Notes under the pieces: model-generated
What the model was told of the DNA's origin: nothing
Seen by the model: only the letters and a program-made list of their open reading frames with translations
The model's database searches: none
Translations under genes and position numbers: made by a program
Part shown: positions 36,483 through 44,990 of the stretch, in pieces
How positions within the stretch are numbered: the stretch's first letter is position 1
Layout of the letters: each line of letters starts with the position of its first letter
Assembly (NCBI RefSeq): GCF_001894745.1
Contig: NZ_BBYF01000015.1
Coordinates: forward strand, 62,001-126,000
DNA: 64,000 nucleotides
Reading direction: 5' to 3'
Origin: Paenibacillus sp. NAIST15-1
GTDB taxonomy: Bacteria > Bacillota > Bacilli > Paenibacillales > Paenibacillaceae

Positions 36483-37190
36483 ATGAATCTAGAGACGGTC
36501 ATGCAAGAGCTTGAAGCTCTCGGCAAGGAACGCACCAAGAAAATATACCTATCCAATGGCGCGCATGAGCCGCTTTTTGGAGTAGCTACAGGTCAGATGA
36601 AGCCTATCTTCCGGAAAATAAAACGCAATCAGCCATTAGCGGAGGAGCTCTATGCTACAGGAAATTATGATGCGATGTACTTTGCCGGAGTGATCGCGGA
36701 TCCTGAGGCAATGACTGCGGCGGACTTCGAGCGGTGGATTGATCAAGCCTATTTCTATATGCTATCGGATTATGTGGTGGCCGTAACGCTGGCAGAGACG
36801 GATATTGCACAAGAAGTCTCCGATAAATGGATTGCAAGCGATATAGAGCTTAAAATGTCGGCAGGCTGGAGCTGTTATTGCTGGATGCTCGGAAATCGCC
36901 CGGACAGTGATTTCTCTGAAGCCAAAATTGACGATATGCTGGGACTTGTGAAAAATACGATTCATGATGCTCCTGAACGTGCGAAGTACGCGATGAATAA
37001 TTTTATCTACACCGTGGGAGTATCCTATCAGCCGCTTCATGATAAGGCAGTCGAGATCGCAAAGGAAGTAGGCCAGGTGGAGGTCAATCGCGATTCTGGA
37101 AAGAGCAAGTTCTTGAATGCATCCATGAATATTCAAAAGGCGGTAGAGAAGGGGCAGATCGGCTTCAAACGGAAATATGTAAGATGTTAG
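36483..37190 (+). CDS. DNA alkylation repair (AlkD-like) protein
   Basis: 235-residue all-helical HEAT-like repeat protein. The sequence pattern (SNGAHEPLFGVATGQMKPIF, GNYDAMYFAGVIADPEAM, SAGWSCYCWMLGNR, YAMNNFIYTVGVSYQPLHDK) matches the branch of AlkD-superfamily proteins common in Paenibacillus and other Firmicutes. AlkD enzymes excise alkylated bases without base flipping; members of this branch are annotated by homology and several lack the key Trp/Asp pair, so activity is uncertain. Ends in KRKYVRC. It is followed after 36 bases by a WYL regulator gene, probably in one transcript. AAAGGAAG before the ATG at 36483. Confidence 0.8.
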   Translation: MNLETVMQELEALGKERTKKIYLSNGAHEPLFGVATGQMKPIFRKIKRNQPLAEELYATGNYDAMYFAGVIADPEAMTAADFERWIDQAYFYMLSDYVVAVTLAETDIAQEVSDKWIASDIELKMSAGWSCYCWMLGNRPDSDFSEAKIDDMLGLVKNTIHDAPERAKYAMNNFIYTVGVSYQPLHDKAVEIAKEVGQVEVNRDSGKSKFLNASMNIQKAVEKGQIGFKRKYVRC

Positions 37191-37226
37191 TCCTTAAATC
37201 TTGAGTGAATTACGAAGGGTTATGCG

Positions 37227-38192
37227 ATGCCAAAAAACGATAATATGCTGGCAATATTGTGGCTGCTGAATTCGGGCGCTAAAATGACTGCCAAACAAAT
37301 ATCCGAAAAGCTAGAAATAAATATTAGGACTGTCTATCGATATATTGATGCACTATGTGCCAGTGGAGTGCCTATCGTATCTGATTCAGGTCATTATGGC
37401 GGATATAGCTTGCTCAATCATTTTATCAGAGCCCCTCTGCTATTTGATATGGAGGAGAAAAAGGCACTCCTTCATGCTGCCGTCTTTGCAAAAGAAGCTG
37501 GATATCCTCTGAGCGAAGTATTAGACAATGCGACATCGAAGTTGAAAAAGTATTCGAACCAGGAGCAGGAACGCAGACTTAATCGTCAGTTAGCAGGGTT
37601 TGAAGTAATCAACCAAGGGGGAGCTCCTTCTATTCAGCCGGTATTGCTGGAATTGGAGCAGGCTGTAGAACAGGAATGCTCTCTAGAAATCGATTACCGC
37701 ACAGTCCGGGAGGAGCAACCCAAGCATAGGGTCATAGACCCCTATGGGACAGTGAACTGGAATAATAAATGGTATACCGTTGCATTTTGCCACCTAAGGA
37801 ATGAGCTCCGCATCTTCCGGGCAGAACGGATTGTACAAATCAAGCGTACGTCCATCCGATTTAAGCGTCCCGAAGCCTTTTCAGCTCGTGAGTTTGTTAA
37901 GCAAAACTTGCTGCCTGATTTGGTGGGCAATGACAGAGCGTTTTCTGTAATTATCGAGGGCAGAGCAGAGGCATTGGACGACTTATGTCTGCACGGGTTC
38001 TTGGGGCACTATTTGCAAGAGAGGACGGCAAATCAAGCAATCTTTGTACTTGAGGAAGCATCAATGGATACTTATGTTCCTCATCTTCTCTTATCCTACG
38101 GGCAATCGATTCGAGTTATCGAGCCACAGCAGTTGAAGGATAGACTTATTGCTGTTGCATCGGAATTAATGGGATATTATCAACGAACATAA
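37227..38192 (+). CDS. HTH/WYL-domain transcriptional regulator (YafY-like)
   Basis: 321-residue regulator. The N-terminal HTH_11 domain (AILWLLNSGAKMTAKQISEK, INIRTVYRYIDALCASGVPI) is followed by the winged segment SGHYGGYSL. The central WYL domain (about 150-225) holds LEIDYRTVREEQPKHRVIDP and NKWYTVAFCHLRNELRIFRA. The C-terminal WCX-like extension runs to the end. WYL proteins sense nucleic acid or nucleotide-type ligands and often respond to DNA damage, which suits the AlkD-like neighbour upstream. AAGGG precedes the ATG at 37227 with good spacing. Confidence 0.88.
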   Translation: MPKNDNMLAILWLLNSGAKMTAKQISEKLEINIRTVYRYIDALCASGVPIVSDSGHYGGYSLLNHFIRAPLLFDMEEKKALLHAAVFAKEAGYPLSEVLDNATSKLKKYSNQEQERRLNRQLAGFEVINQGGAPSIQPVLLELEQAVEQECSLEIDYRTVREEQPKHRVIDPYGTVNWNNKWYTVAFCHLRNELRIFRAERIVQIKRTSIRFKRPEAFSAREFVKQNLLPDLVGNDRAFSVIIEGRAEALDDLCLHGFLGHYLQERTANQAIFVLEEASMDTYVPHLLLSYGQSIRVIEPQQLKDRLIAVASELMGYYQRT

Positions 38193-38226
38193 CTTCACTG
38201 ACAGCAGTTGTCAGTGAAGTTATTTT
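38189..38226 (+). terminator. Terminator after the WYL gene
   Basis: Long stem ATAACTTCACTGACA / TGTCAGTGAAGTTAT, loop GCAGT, then TTTT. It overlaps the last codon and stop of the gene. Confidence 0.85.
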
Positions 38227-38302
38227 ATGATGAAGACAATCATGGATTACCGATAGATGATGAGAATCCGTTGAATATTGGGTAGAGAAGGAGAACGTAC
38301 AC

Positions 38303-38929
38303 ATGAGTAATACGGTATATCTGTATGTATTTGACACAATGGCAGACTGGGAGATCGGTTATGTAACTGCCGAATTGAATTCGGGAAGATTTTATAAAAA
38401 GGGGATGTCCCCCTCAAAAATAGTTACTGTGGGGAATGAGAAGACTCCTGTGACGACGATGGGGGGGGTGAAGATACTCCCTGAAATCTGTCTGGAGGAG
38501 TGCAGCATGGCAAGTACAGATGTATTGATTTTGCCTGGTGGAGATACATGGACAGCACCCATTCACCAACCGATCTTACAAGTTGCCCAGAGATGTGTAG
38601 AGGAAGGCATACTGGTTGCCGCGATTTGCGGTGCCACAATAGGACTTGCTCAGACAGGATTGCTGAACTCACGCTGCCACACAAGCAATGATATGGAATA
38701 CCTGAAGATGGTCTGTCCCACTTATGCGGGCGAACAGTATTACAAGAGGGAGTCTGTAGTATCGGATGGGAAATTGATCACGGCATCTGGAGTAGCACCA
38801 TTGGAATTTTCTGCACACATCTTGAGAGCATTAGATGTATTTTCAGAAACAACATTAGATGCTTGGTATAGCCTAAATAAGACCCATAAACCTCAATATT
38901 TCTTCGAGTTGATGAACTCAATCCAATAA
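38303..38929 (+). CDS. DJ-1/PfpI family protein (YdeA-like)
   Basis: 208-residue class I glutamine amidotransferase-like protein. The nucleophile elbow AAICGATIGLA contains the reactive Cys, preceded by LPGGDTW and with the Glu-type acid region in the N-terminal strand (YVFDTMADWEIGYV). Related bacillus proteins (YdeA/YraA type) are suggested to act as deglycases or chaperones; the biochemical role here is unassigned. GAGAAGGAG before the ATG at 38303. A fragment of a flavin oxidase gene begins about 20 bases after its stop. Confidence 0.82.
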   Translation: MSNTVYLYVFDTMADWEIGYVTAELNSGRFYKKGMSPSKIVTVGNEKTPVTTMGGVKILPEICLEECSMASTDVLILPGGDTWTAPIHQPILQVAQRCVEEGILVAAICGATIGLAQTGLLNSRCHTSNDMEYLKMVCPTYAGEQYYKRESVVSDGKLITASGVAPLEFSAHILRALDVFSETTLDAWYSLNKTHKPQYFFELMNSIQ

Positions 38930-38944
38930 AGGTATCAGCATGAA

Positions 38945-39085
38945 ATAAATCGGCTTCGGGTGAAACGAAAGTATGATCCGCATTATATGTTTCGTTTTGC
39001 CCAAGACAAAGAGGCTGCACGCCGGCTTACCCGGGTGCAACCTCTTTGCTATTTTTATGCCCCAATATATTTCACTGCAAACCAT
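38945..39085 (+). pseudogene. C-terminal scrap of a BBE-like FAD oxidase
   Basis: In one plus-strand frame the stretch reads EINRLRVKRKYDPHYMFRFA, then QDKEAA. This is almost the same as the closing segment of the intact berberine-bridge-type oxidase at 48836-50314 (LKQVKRKYDPHNVFRFAQSI), and the DNA of the two is clearly similar across roughly 45 bases. Nothing of the remaining about 450 residues is present. The scrap therefore marks a deletion that removed a paralogue, leaving its last codons and terminator. The right boundary given is approximate: sequence after QDKEAA is no longer recognisable. Confidence 0.72.
39008..39056. terminator. Terminator shared by the BBE remnant and the converging ABC operon
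   Basis: Stem AAAGAGG-TGCAC / GTGCA-CCTCTTT followed by GCTATTTTT on the plus strand. It lies 35 bases past the end of the leftward permease gene. Confidence 0.7.
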
Positions 39086-39090
39086 GAAAG

Positions 39091-40242
39091 CTAAACGAAG
39101 TTTCTTGTATCGTTATTACGTCCGAATTTGTATGTTGCAATCAGGAAGAAAACAACCGCAAAGGCGAATAAAATCGTCAGGTTAAACCAGATATTGCCCA
39201 TCGCTTCTCCGGACTGTAGTTTGTCGATCGACTGCAGCGCCCAACTCTGTGGCATGAAGTCGGAAATGCGGCGCAGCATTTCAGGCATAATGCTTCTCGG
39301 GAAGAAGCAGCCCGCGAGCAGACAGGTTGGAGTCACAATCAGATTTTGAAGCGCTCCAGCCATCGCCGAGTTTTTGGAGAAAGCTACAATCACCAGCGAC
39401 ACGCTGACGGATACAAGCGCAAAAAGCGTTAGAATAATAAGCATTTCCCCCATTGAGATTCCTGGATCCAGATTAAACACGACCCGCATGAAGAACAAAG
39501 CGACGATAATTTGCGCGATCATGACGATAATATTCACCAAAACATTCGCCAGCACATAGGTCCTCGCATTGATCGGAGAGGAAAGAATGCGGTAATAGGT
39601 TCGGTTCTCCCGGTTTTTCAAAATCAGCTCCGATAGCCCGGTCGCAGAGTTCATCATAAACAAGAGCAGAAACCCGATGGATTGAAACGACATTGCTTTG
39701 GTTACAGATGTATCATTTACGGATTGGGACGTCAGCTTAAAGTCCGAGGAATGGTAAGTATCATACAGCTGCCGGAATTTGGTTTGGTCGCCTCCAGATA
39801 TTTTCGCCATTGCCGCGACATTATCGATATATCCGTGCAGCATCGATTTCATGTACGCCGTTACTTGAGCCCCTTTCACCGATTCGATGGAAATATGGCC
39901 TGGATTCCCGTTCAGCACGCTCTCCGAATAACCCGAGTCGATAATCAAGCCGCTGTCCAACTTGCTCGCAGCCAGCTGTTCCTTGAGCTCGCTTGCCGTG
40001 ACGTTTACGATTTGCACATGGTCGAGACGCTGCACAAAACCGATCGTATCCGCCGCAATCTGTTGACCCTGATCATCGTTAACCACGCCAACCCGTAATT
40101 GTGTCTGCCCTTGTTGGCCATACAACAGTATGGAACCCAAAATACCGATAATCGGCAGACCGAAGTATATTAATAGCGCACTGCGTTTGCGAAATGTCGC
40201 AATCAGCGTTTTGGTAGCTAGAAACCAGATCTCACTCCACAT
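39091..40242 (-). CDS. ABC-2 type exporter permease (LnrN-like)
   Basis: 383-residue ABC-2 permease. One membrane helix near the N-terminus (ALLIYFGLPIIGILGSILLY) is followed by a large extracellular loop (about 45-175) and five C-terminal helices (about 180-370), with the typical RENRTYYRILSSPI coupling segment. It is the last gene of the leftward exporter operon and starts two bases after the preceding permease gene ends. With the other permease and ATPase it should form a drug or lipopeptide/polyene exporter of the LnrLMN type known for linearmycin resistance in Bacillus. Confidence 0.85.
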   Translation of the reverse strand: MWSEIWFLATKTLIATFRKRSALLIYFGLPIIGILGSILLYGQQGQTQLRVGVVNDDQGQQIAADTIGFVQRLDHVQIVNVTASELKEQLAASKLDSGLIIDSGYSESVLNGNPGHISIESVKGAQVTAYMKSMLHGYIDNVAAMAKISGGDQTKFRQLYDTYHSSDFKLTSQSVNDTSVTKAMSFQSIGFLLLFMMNSATGLSELILKNRENRTYYRILSSPINARTYVLANVLVNIIVMIAQIIVALFFMRVVFNLDPGISMGEMLIILTLFALVSVSVSLVIVAFSKNSAMAGALQNLIVTPTCLLAGCFFPRSIMPEMLRRISDFMPQSWALQSIDKLQSGEAMGNIWFNLTILFAFAVVFFLIATYKFGRNNDTRNFV

Positions 40243-40243
40243 C

Positions 40244-41368
40244 TTACAATCCCTCCCGGCGTCTCATCACGATAATCGATGCACCTAGAAACAATACGGC
40301 GAAGCCGATGTTTATGCAAACAACCGGCCAGGCTGCCGATACGTCATTTCCGTAAATCACTTGCGTCAGACCATGGTTAGCCCAGCGGATGGGTGACAAA
40401 TTGATGAGGAACCCCATCAAGCCACTGCCGGAATCATCGCCGATTGGGAAATAGGCTCCTCCGAAAAAAGACATGAGCTGAACGATCAAACTGACGAAAT
40501 TGCGGCCTGCCCTGCCTTTTATCATATAGCCGCATGCAAGGCCAAGGCCCATCGCCATGATGACCACCGACAGCAGAACGATGGCAACTATCCCCATATG
40601 GCTGCCCCAATAAGCTTTAAACACATATTTGCTGAACAGGACCATCGCTATCACGCACAATACATTCGTCATCATTCCGCCCAAAATCTTGCCCGTAAAA
40701 ATTTCGCCTTTACTTACCGGAGCAATGATAAGCCGATTTCCTGTGCCGCGACTGATCTCGCTCTGGATCAGCCCGCCTGCTGACATGGCCGCCCACATAC
40801 CGACCATCACGGTCATGGCGAGCGCATAATAATCGACGGAGCTTGGCGTTCGGTTCGGCGTTATGGACATTTCTTTGATGTAGTCTGTTCCGCTGCTCGC
40901 GAATACCGCCTCGGTTTGGGCCGGTTCGATCTTGGCTACCGCCACAGCCGCATTATATTTATCCGTAAAAGAAGCCAGCATCCCCTGCACAATATTGCTT
41001 GCGATCGTATCGCGGCTGCTGCCGTAAAGGGAAATTCCTTGCGGAGTCAACTCGACATAATCCACATAACGGTTATTTTCAACTTCCGTCCGTCCATCCA
41101 TCCCAGGCTGAAGAGACTCAAATCTCACTCCCGTTTTGCCTACTTCCTTCGTAAAAGCGTTAAACGCTTGAGACAACTCTCCGCCGCCGGTTGAATCCTT
41201 TATCAAAACCTTCAGCTCTCCGATTTTGACATCGGAACTGAATGCATTGCTCAGCGCCATACCCAGGATTAACATAAGGACGATCGGGAAGCCCAGCATG
41301 AACACCAGCGTACGCCGATCGCGGAGATCCTGCTTTATTTCTTTTAATGCAATCGATAATATATTCAC
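40244..41368 (-). CDS. ABC-2 type exporter permease (LnrM-like)
   Basis: 374-residue ABC-2 permease, paralogous in layout to the next gene: helix 1 (LVFMLGFPIVLMLILGMALS), an extracellular loop (about 45-180), then five helices. EISRGTGNRLIIAPVSKGEI is the cytoplasmic coupling segment, and GGAYFPIGD..LINLSPIRWANHGL matches the ABC2_membrane_3 family. GGAGGTTACCACG upstream of the ATG at 41368. Between the ATPase gene (27-base gap) and the second permease gene (1-base gap). Confidence 0.87.
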   Translation of the reverse strand: MNILSIALKEIKQDLRDRRTLVFMLGFPIVLMLILGMALSNAFSSDVKIGELKVLIKDSTGGGELSQAFNAFTKEVGKTGVRFESLQPGMDGRTEVENNRYVDYVELTPQGISLYGSSRDTIASNIVQGMLASFTDKYNAAVAVAKIEPAQTEAVFASSGTDYIKEMSITPNRTPSSVDYYALAMTVMVGMWAAMSAGGLIQSEISRGTGNRLIIAPVSKGEIFTGKILGGMMTNVLCVIAMVLFSKYVFKAYWGSHMGIVAIVLLSVVIMAMGLGLACGYMIKGRAGRNFVSLIVQLMSFFGGAYFPIGDDSGSGLMGFLINLSPIRWANHGLTQVIYGNDVSAAWPVVCINIGFAVLFLGASIIVMRRREGL

Positions 41369-41395
41369 CGTGGTAACCTCCTTTTCCGCGATCTA

Positions 41396-42331
41396 TTAAT
41401 CCCGTAAATTGCGCCCGGTTAATGTAAGGAATACCGTTTCTAAATTAGGTTCCTGTTCTTCAACCGCGCGGATTTCTTTGCCATTATCCATAAGCTGCTT
41501 CAATATCCGGTTCAAGTTATCCACCGCGGCATCACTCTGAATCCGAATTACCTGTTCATCCTGAAGTACATTACGCACCCCCGGAATGGTCTTTAAACCT
41601 TCGCTTTCCCCGCCTTGGGCCGATTTCAATTCAATGCGAATATCTTTGACGTCGGTGACCGTCGATTTCAGCTGCTCCTTGGTTCCCTCAGCGATGATTT
41701 TTCCGTGATCCACAATAGCGATACGGGAGCAAATTTCCTCGACTTCCTCCATGTAATGGCTTGTGTAAATAATCGTACAGCCGGATTCGTTCAGCTTTCG
41801 CACCGAGGTTAAAATATAATTGCGCGATTGGGGATCGATCCCTACGGTCGGTTCATCCATAATAATCAGCTTCGGTTTATGCGCAATGGCACAGGCGATG
41901 TTAAGGCGACGTTTCATCCCGCCGGAGAAATTTTTCGGAAAACTCTTGGCCTTGTCGCCGAGACCGACAAACGTCAGCGCTTCCTCTGTCCGCTCCTTCA
42001 GCTCGGTCCCCCGTAAACCGTACAGCCCTGCAAAAAAGCTTACATTCTCATACGCAGTCATATCCTCATAAATCGCTAAATCCTGGGGGACAACGCCGAG
42101 GTTCAATTTGGCAAAGCGGCTATGCTTCATGATGTCCTTCTCCAGAATCCAGATTTCCCCACTGGTTGGACGCAGCAGCGACGAAACCATATTGATCGTT
42201 GTGCTCTTGCCAGCTCCGTTAGATCCGAGAAAACCAAAAATCTCACCTTCCCGAATGGACAGCGACATATTATCAACAGCGATAAAATCGCCAAATTTCT
42301 TTGTAAGCCCCCGGATTTCCAATACGTTCAT
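41396..42331 (-). CDS. ABC exporter ATPase (LnrL-like)
   Basis: 311-residue ATPase with Walker A GSNGAGKST, Q-loop VVPQDLAIYEDMTAYENV, signature FSGGMKRRLNIA, Walker B LIIMDEPTVGIDPQSRN and H-loop TSHYMEE, followed by a DUF4162-like C-terminal part (about 235-311). This is the drug-exporter type (CcmA/LnrL). It is the first gene of the exporter part of the operon and lies 147 bases downstream of the kinase gene, with a hairpin in between. Its promoter is a likely target of the response regulator encoded upstream. Confidence 0.93.
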   Translation of the reverse strand: MNVLEIRGLTKKFGDFIAVDNMSLSIREGEIFGFLGSNGAGKSTTINMVSSLLRPTSGEIWILEKDIMKHSRFAKLNLGVVPQDLAIYEDMTAYENVSFFAGLYGLRGTELKERTEEALTFVGLGDKAKSFPKNFSGGMKRRLNIACAIAHKPKLIIMDEPTVGIDPQSRNYILTSVRKLNESGCTIIYTSHYMEEVEEICSRIAIVDHGKIIAEGTKEQLKSTVTDVKDIRIELKSAQGGESEGLKTIPGVRNVLQDEQVIRIQSDAAVDNLNRILKQLMDNGKEIRAVEEQEPNLETVFLTLTGRNLRD

Positions 42332-42378
42332 CTATCATTCACTCCGTTTCGTTGTGCTATCGATGTCCTTATCATAAT

Positions 42379-42421
42379 AAAAAAGGATGCTCTTATATCA
42401 GTGCATAAGTTCATCCTTTTT
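42379..42421 (-). terminator. Hairpin between kinase and ABC genes (terminator/attenuator)
   Basis: On the minus strand AAAAAGGATG and an inner CTTAT pair with ATAAG and CATCCTTTTTT, giving a long stem ending in a T-run. It separates GNAT-RR-HK from the exporter genes and ends only about 48 bases before the ATPase start. Confidence 0.65.
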
Positions 42422-42478
42422 ACATGAGAAAATTCATATTTTGCTAGGTGAGGGATTAACGGCAAATGAGAAATTTCA

Positions 42479-43582
42479 TTAGTCACCGTACGGAATCAGG
42501 GTCGTGATGCTAAAACCGCGGGTACCGTCGGCGACGACCGTCCCGTTGACGTGTGCAGTCCGCTCTTCCATCCCGATCAAGCCAAGGCCCTTGACGATTT
42601 TGGGGGCACCTTTGCCGTTATCGGCTACGACGGCTTTAATAAAACGGTTCAATACCCGGACTTCCACATGAACGGCCGAAGCTCCAGAATATTTGGCACT
42701 GTTGGTCAAAGCCTCCGTGACATTTTCATAAATAATTTTCCAATGAAGCGGAGTGATCTGATCGATGTTTCCTTCATGGACGACCGAGGTCATGAGTCCC
42801 GTTTGGCCTGCAAAAGCTTCAACCGCGGTCTTCAAACGGCTGAACCCAAGCTGCTCCATGGGGGGCTTGTTATGTTTCAGCGTAATCCGGATTTCATCAA
42901 TTGCTTCCTTGGAGATGCCGATAGCGTTTTGCAGCAGCGTCTCCGCTGTTGCCGCATCGCTGCCCAGAAGGCGTTTGGCCGCTTCCATCTGAATCAGGGC
43001 GCCGGTCATCGCATGCCCGATGCCATCATGAATTTCCTGAGCCAGCCGGTTGCGCTCCTCCAGCTTGACCATATATTCCGAAGCTCTGGCGTATTCCCGG
43101 TTTTCGTTGAGGCTTTTCGCCAGCTTCTGCACGTCCTTGCGCATCCGTTCAAGCTCATCCTCCTGTTTAATGACCCTCCCTATATAATGACGAACCATCA
43201 CATAACCGAAGAAACTCCAAGCAGCTACAAAGGCATACAAAATCACCATTTCACCGCGCAAAAACAATATCGGAAGGAATACGGCGATCAGCAAATAACC
43301 GTTTTTCCGCGGATGAAAGGACGACAGCTCATTCATGCTAAACGGAAGCAGCAGTGCAAAATACGGATAGTGAACCGTGCAACCGACCAAATAGACAATA
43401 ATTCCCAAAATAATTATCTGCTTGGTGACGCTCTTCTTCACGATATGCAAGACTAGATTCAGCGCCAAATAAATTAGAAAATAGAATACAAACCATGGAT
43501 CAGCCGCTGCCGCCGTAAAATAAGAAGCGATGACAACAAACAGCAGCATGATCATTTTATTGCCAACCGTCCAAACTTCCAT
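42479..43582 (-). CDS. Sensor histidine kinase, NarL/DesK class (LnrJ-like)
   Basis: 367-residue membrane kinase. Four to six helices occupy the first 135 residues with almost no extracellular loop, an 'intramembrane-sensing' form. A coiled-coil linker leads to the HisKA_3 box EERNRLAQEIHDGIGHAMTG (phospho-His about 190). HATPase_c follows with ENVTEALTNSAKYSGAS, VADNGKGAP and GLGLIGMEER. The intramembrane sensor and the adjacent exporter suggest direct detection of membrane-active compounds. It starts 19 bases after the response regulator gene. ATG at 43582 behind AAGGGAAAGG. Confidence 0.88.
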   Translation of the reverse strand: MEVWTVGNKMIMLLFVVIASYFTAAAADPWFVFYFLIYLALNLVLHIVKKSVTKQIIILGIIVYLVGCTVHYPYFALLLPFSMNELSSFHPRKNGYLLIAVFLPILFLRGEMVILYAFVAAWSFFGYVMVRHYIGRVIKQEDELERMRKDVQKLAKSLNENREYARASEYMVKLEERNRLAQEIHDGIGHAMTGALIQMEAAKRLLGSDAATAETLLQNAIGISKEAIDEIRITLKHNKPPMEQLGFSRLKTAVEAFAGQTGLMTSVVHEGNIDQITPLHWKIIYENVTEALTNSAKYSGASAVHVEVRVLNRFIKAVVADNGKGAPKIVKGLGLIGMEERTAHVNGTVVADGTRGFSITTLIPYGD

Positions 43583-43601
43583 GCGATAGCCTTTCCCTTC
43601 T

Positions 43602-44330
43602 CTAACGGGTTTTGCCCGTCAGATAATAAATCGCAATCTGTGTCCGGTGCGATAGCCCGGTTTTATTCAAAATTGCTGTGATATAATTTGCCGTCGTTCC
43701 TTCGGAAATAAATATTTCCTTAGAAATCTCCTTGTTCGATAGGCCCTGCGCGATGAGCGACATGACATCCAGCTCTCGTTCCGTAAACAAACTGCGGTCG
43801 AAGGGCCCGTCATTGGGGGAACTCTGCTCCCTTTCAGGACTGATTCCTGCTTTCTGCTTTCCGAAGGATGCAGTCGGGACGGACACTTTACTCTCCGTCG
43901 ACTCCCGGCTCCCTGACATCTGGGATTTGAGCTTTTCCAGCACCACATCCTGCAGGACGCTCTGCCCGTTGTGTATGCTTTTGATCGCATCGCGGATCCG
44001 CTCCGGGTCGGTGTTTTTCAGCAGATATCCCTTTGCGCCGAAGCGGATGGCATCCAGAATATATTCATCGTCATCAAACGTCGTTAAAATGAGCGGTTTG
44101 GTCGCTGTCTGCTCGCTAATCAGCTTGGTGGCCTCAACCCCGTTCATATTCGGCATCCGTACATCCAGCAAGGCAACATCCACCTCTTGAGCTTGGCAGT
44201 ATTCGACGGCTTCTCGGCCGTCCTCTACTGTGGCGAGTACGTCGAATTCCCCGAATGTGGTTAAAATAATCTTCATCCCTTCGCGGATGAATGAGTTGTC
44301 ATCGGCGATTAGTACGCGAATTTTCATCAT
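43602..44330 (-). CDS. NarL/LuxR-type response regulator (LnrK-like)
   Basis: 242 residues. REC domain (1-120) with ADDN, phospho-Asp in VALLDVRMPNMNG, Thr in LILTTFDDD and Lys in YLLKNT. The linker (about 130-175) is unusually long and Ser/Pro-rich (ESTESKVSVPTASFGKQKAG). The C-terminal LuxR helix-turn-helix reads LFTERELDVMSLIAQGLSNK and KEIFISEGTTANYITAILNK. It pairs with the kinase encoded next and probably activates the exporter genes. It starts 13 bases after the GNAT gene, and GGAGGCG precedes the ATG. Confidence 0.9.
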   Translation of the reverse strand: MMKIRVLIADDNSFIREGMKIILTTFGEFDVLATVEDGREAVEYCQAQEVDVALLDVRMPNMNGVEATKLISEQTATKPLILTTFDDDEYILDAIRFGAKGYLLKNTDPERIRDAIKSIHNGQSVLQDVVLEKLKSQMSGSRESTESKVSVPTASFGKQKAGISPEREQSSPNDGPFDRSLFTERELDVMSLIAQGLSNKEISKEIFISEGTTANYITAILNKTGLSHRTQIAIYYLTGKTR

Positions 44331-44343
44331 ACGCCTCCTTGCT

Positions 44344-44856
44344 TTATTTCAGCATGATTTCATAAACGGCTTCTTCCTGCTGTGTATCTTCGAACCATTC
44401 CGTGCCGGCGTATGTAAAACCTATTTTTTCAAGAATCCTGCTGGAATCCGCATTTTGAGGGTCAACAGAAGCATGGATTCGCTTCACGCCGCCATGATTT
44501 TTGGCAAGCTCTAAGCAAGCCTTTGCCGCTTCTGTCGCATATCCTTTTCCCCAGCTTGACTTGGCAAAATGATAAATGAGTTCAACCTCATGGGCTTCTC
44601 CCGATATATTAAAACCGCCGGCTCCTATGACCATGTCCGTTTCTTTTTCCACCACCGCATAGACGGACAATCCCTTTGCCTGATGACATTCGCGGTAAGC
44701 TGTAAGAGTCAAAGGCAGCTTCTCATGGGCGGAGGCACCAAGACAGTACCGCATCACTTCCTCATCGCCCCAAAACCGCTTAGCAGCCTCAACATCCTCT
44801 TCTTCAAAAACGCGCAGAGCAAGACGCTCGGTTTCAATTTCATATGCGGATTTCAT
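44344..44856 (-). CDS. GNAT acetyltransferase (RimJ/RimL type)
   Basis: 170-residue acetyltransferase of the Acetyltransf_3 group: ETERLALRVFEEEDVEAAKR, VIGAGGFNISGEAHEVELIY, WGKGYATEAAKACLELA (acetyl-CoA pyrophosphate loop) and HASVDPQNADSSRILEKIGF. Substrates in this group are protein N-termini or small amines/antibiotics; none can be named here. It is the first gene of the leftward operon, only 13 bases before the response regulator, so it is coexpressed with a resistance module and might modify the same toxic compound. GAAGGAGATA before the ATG at 44856 is a very strong site. Confidence 0.87.
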   Translation of the reverse strand: MKSAYEIETERLALRVFEEEDVEAAKRFWGDEEVMRYCLGASAHEKLPLTLTAYRECHQAKGLSVYAVVEKETDMVIGAGGFNISGEAHEVELIYHFAKSSWGKGYATEAAKACLELAKNHGGVKRIHASVDPQNADSSRILEKIGFTYAGTEWFEDTQQEEAVYEIMLK

Positions 44857-44943
44857 GGTTTATCTCCTTCTTAATGGAATTCCATGGGCCTATCCCCAGA
44901 TCTTTTAATATTTATTGTACTCAAAGGATATTTTTATGGGAAG

Positions 44944-44985
44944 AAAAAAAGTACAGCCCCCATCTGACGATGAAATACTGTACTT
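44944..44985 (-). terminator. Terminator after the DUF4062 gene
   Basis: On the minus strand, stem AAGTACAG / CTGTACTT followed by TTTTT, six bases past the stop of the leftward gene. Confidence 0.75.
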
Positions 44986-44990
44986 CCATA

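Noticed and set aside
42551-43456. 301-codon plus-strand frame
   Set aside because: Shadow of the histidine kinase gene; its sequence shows no domain and has no start signal.
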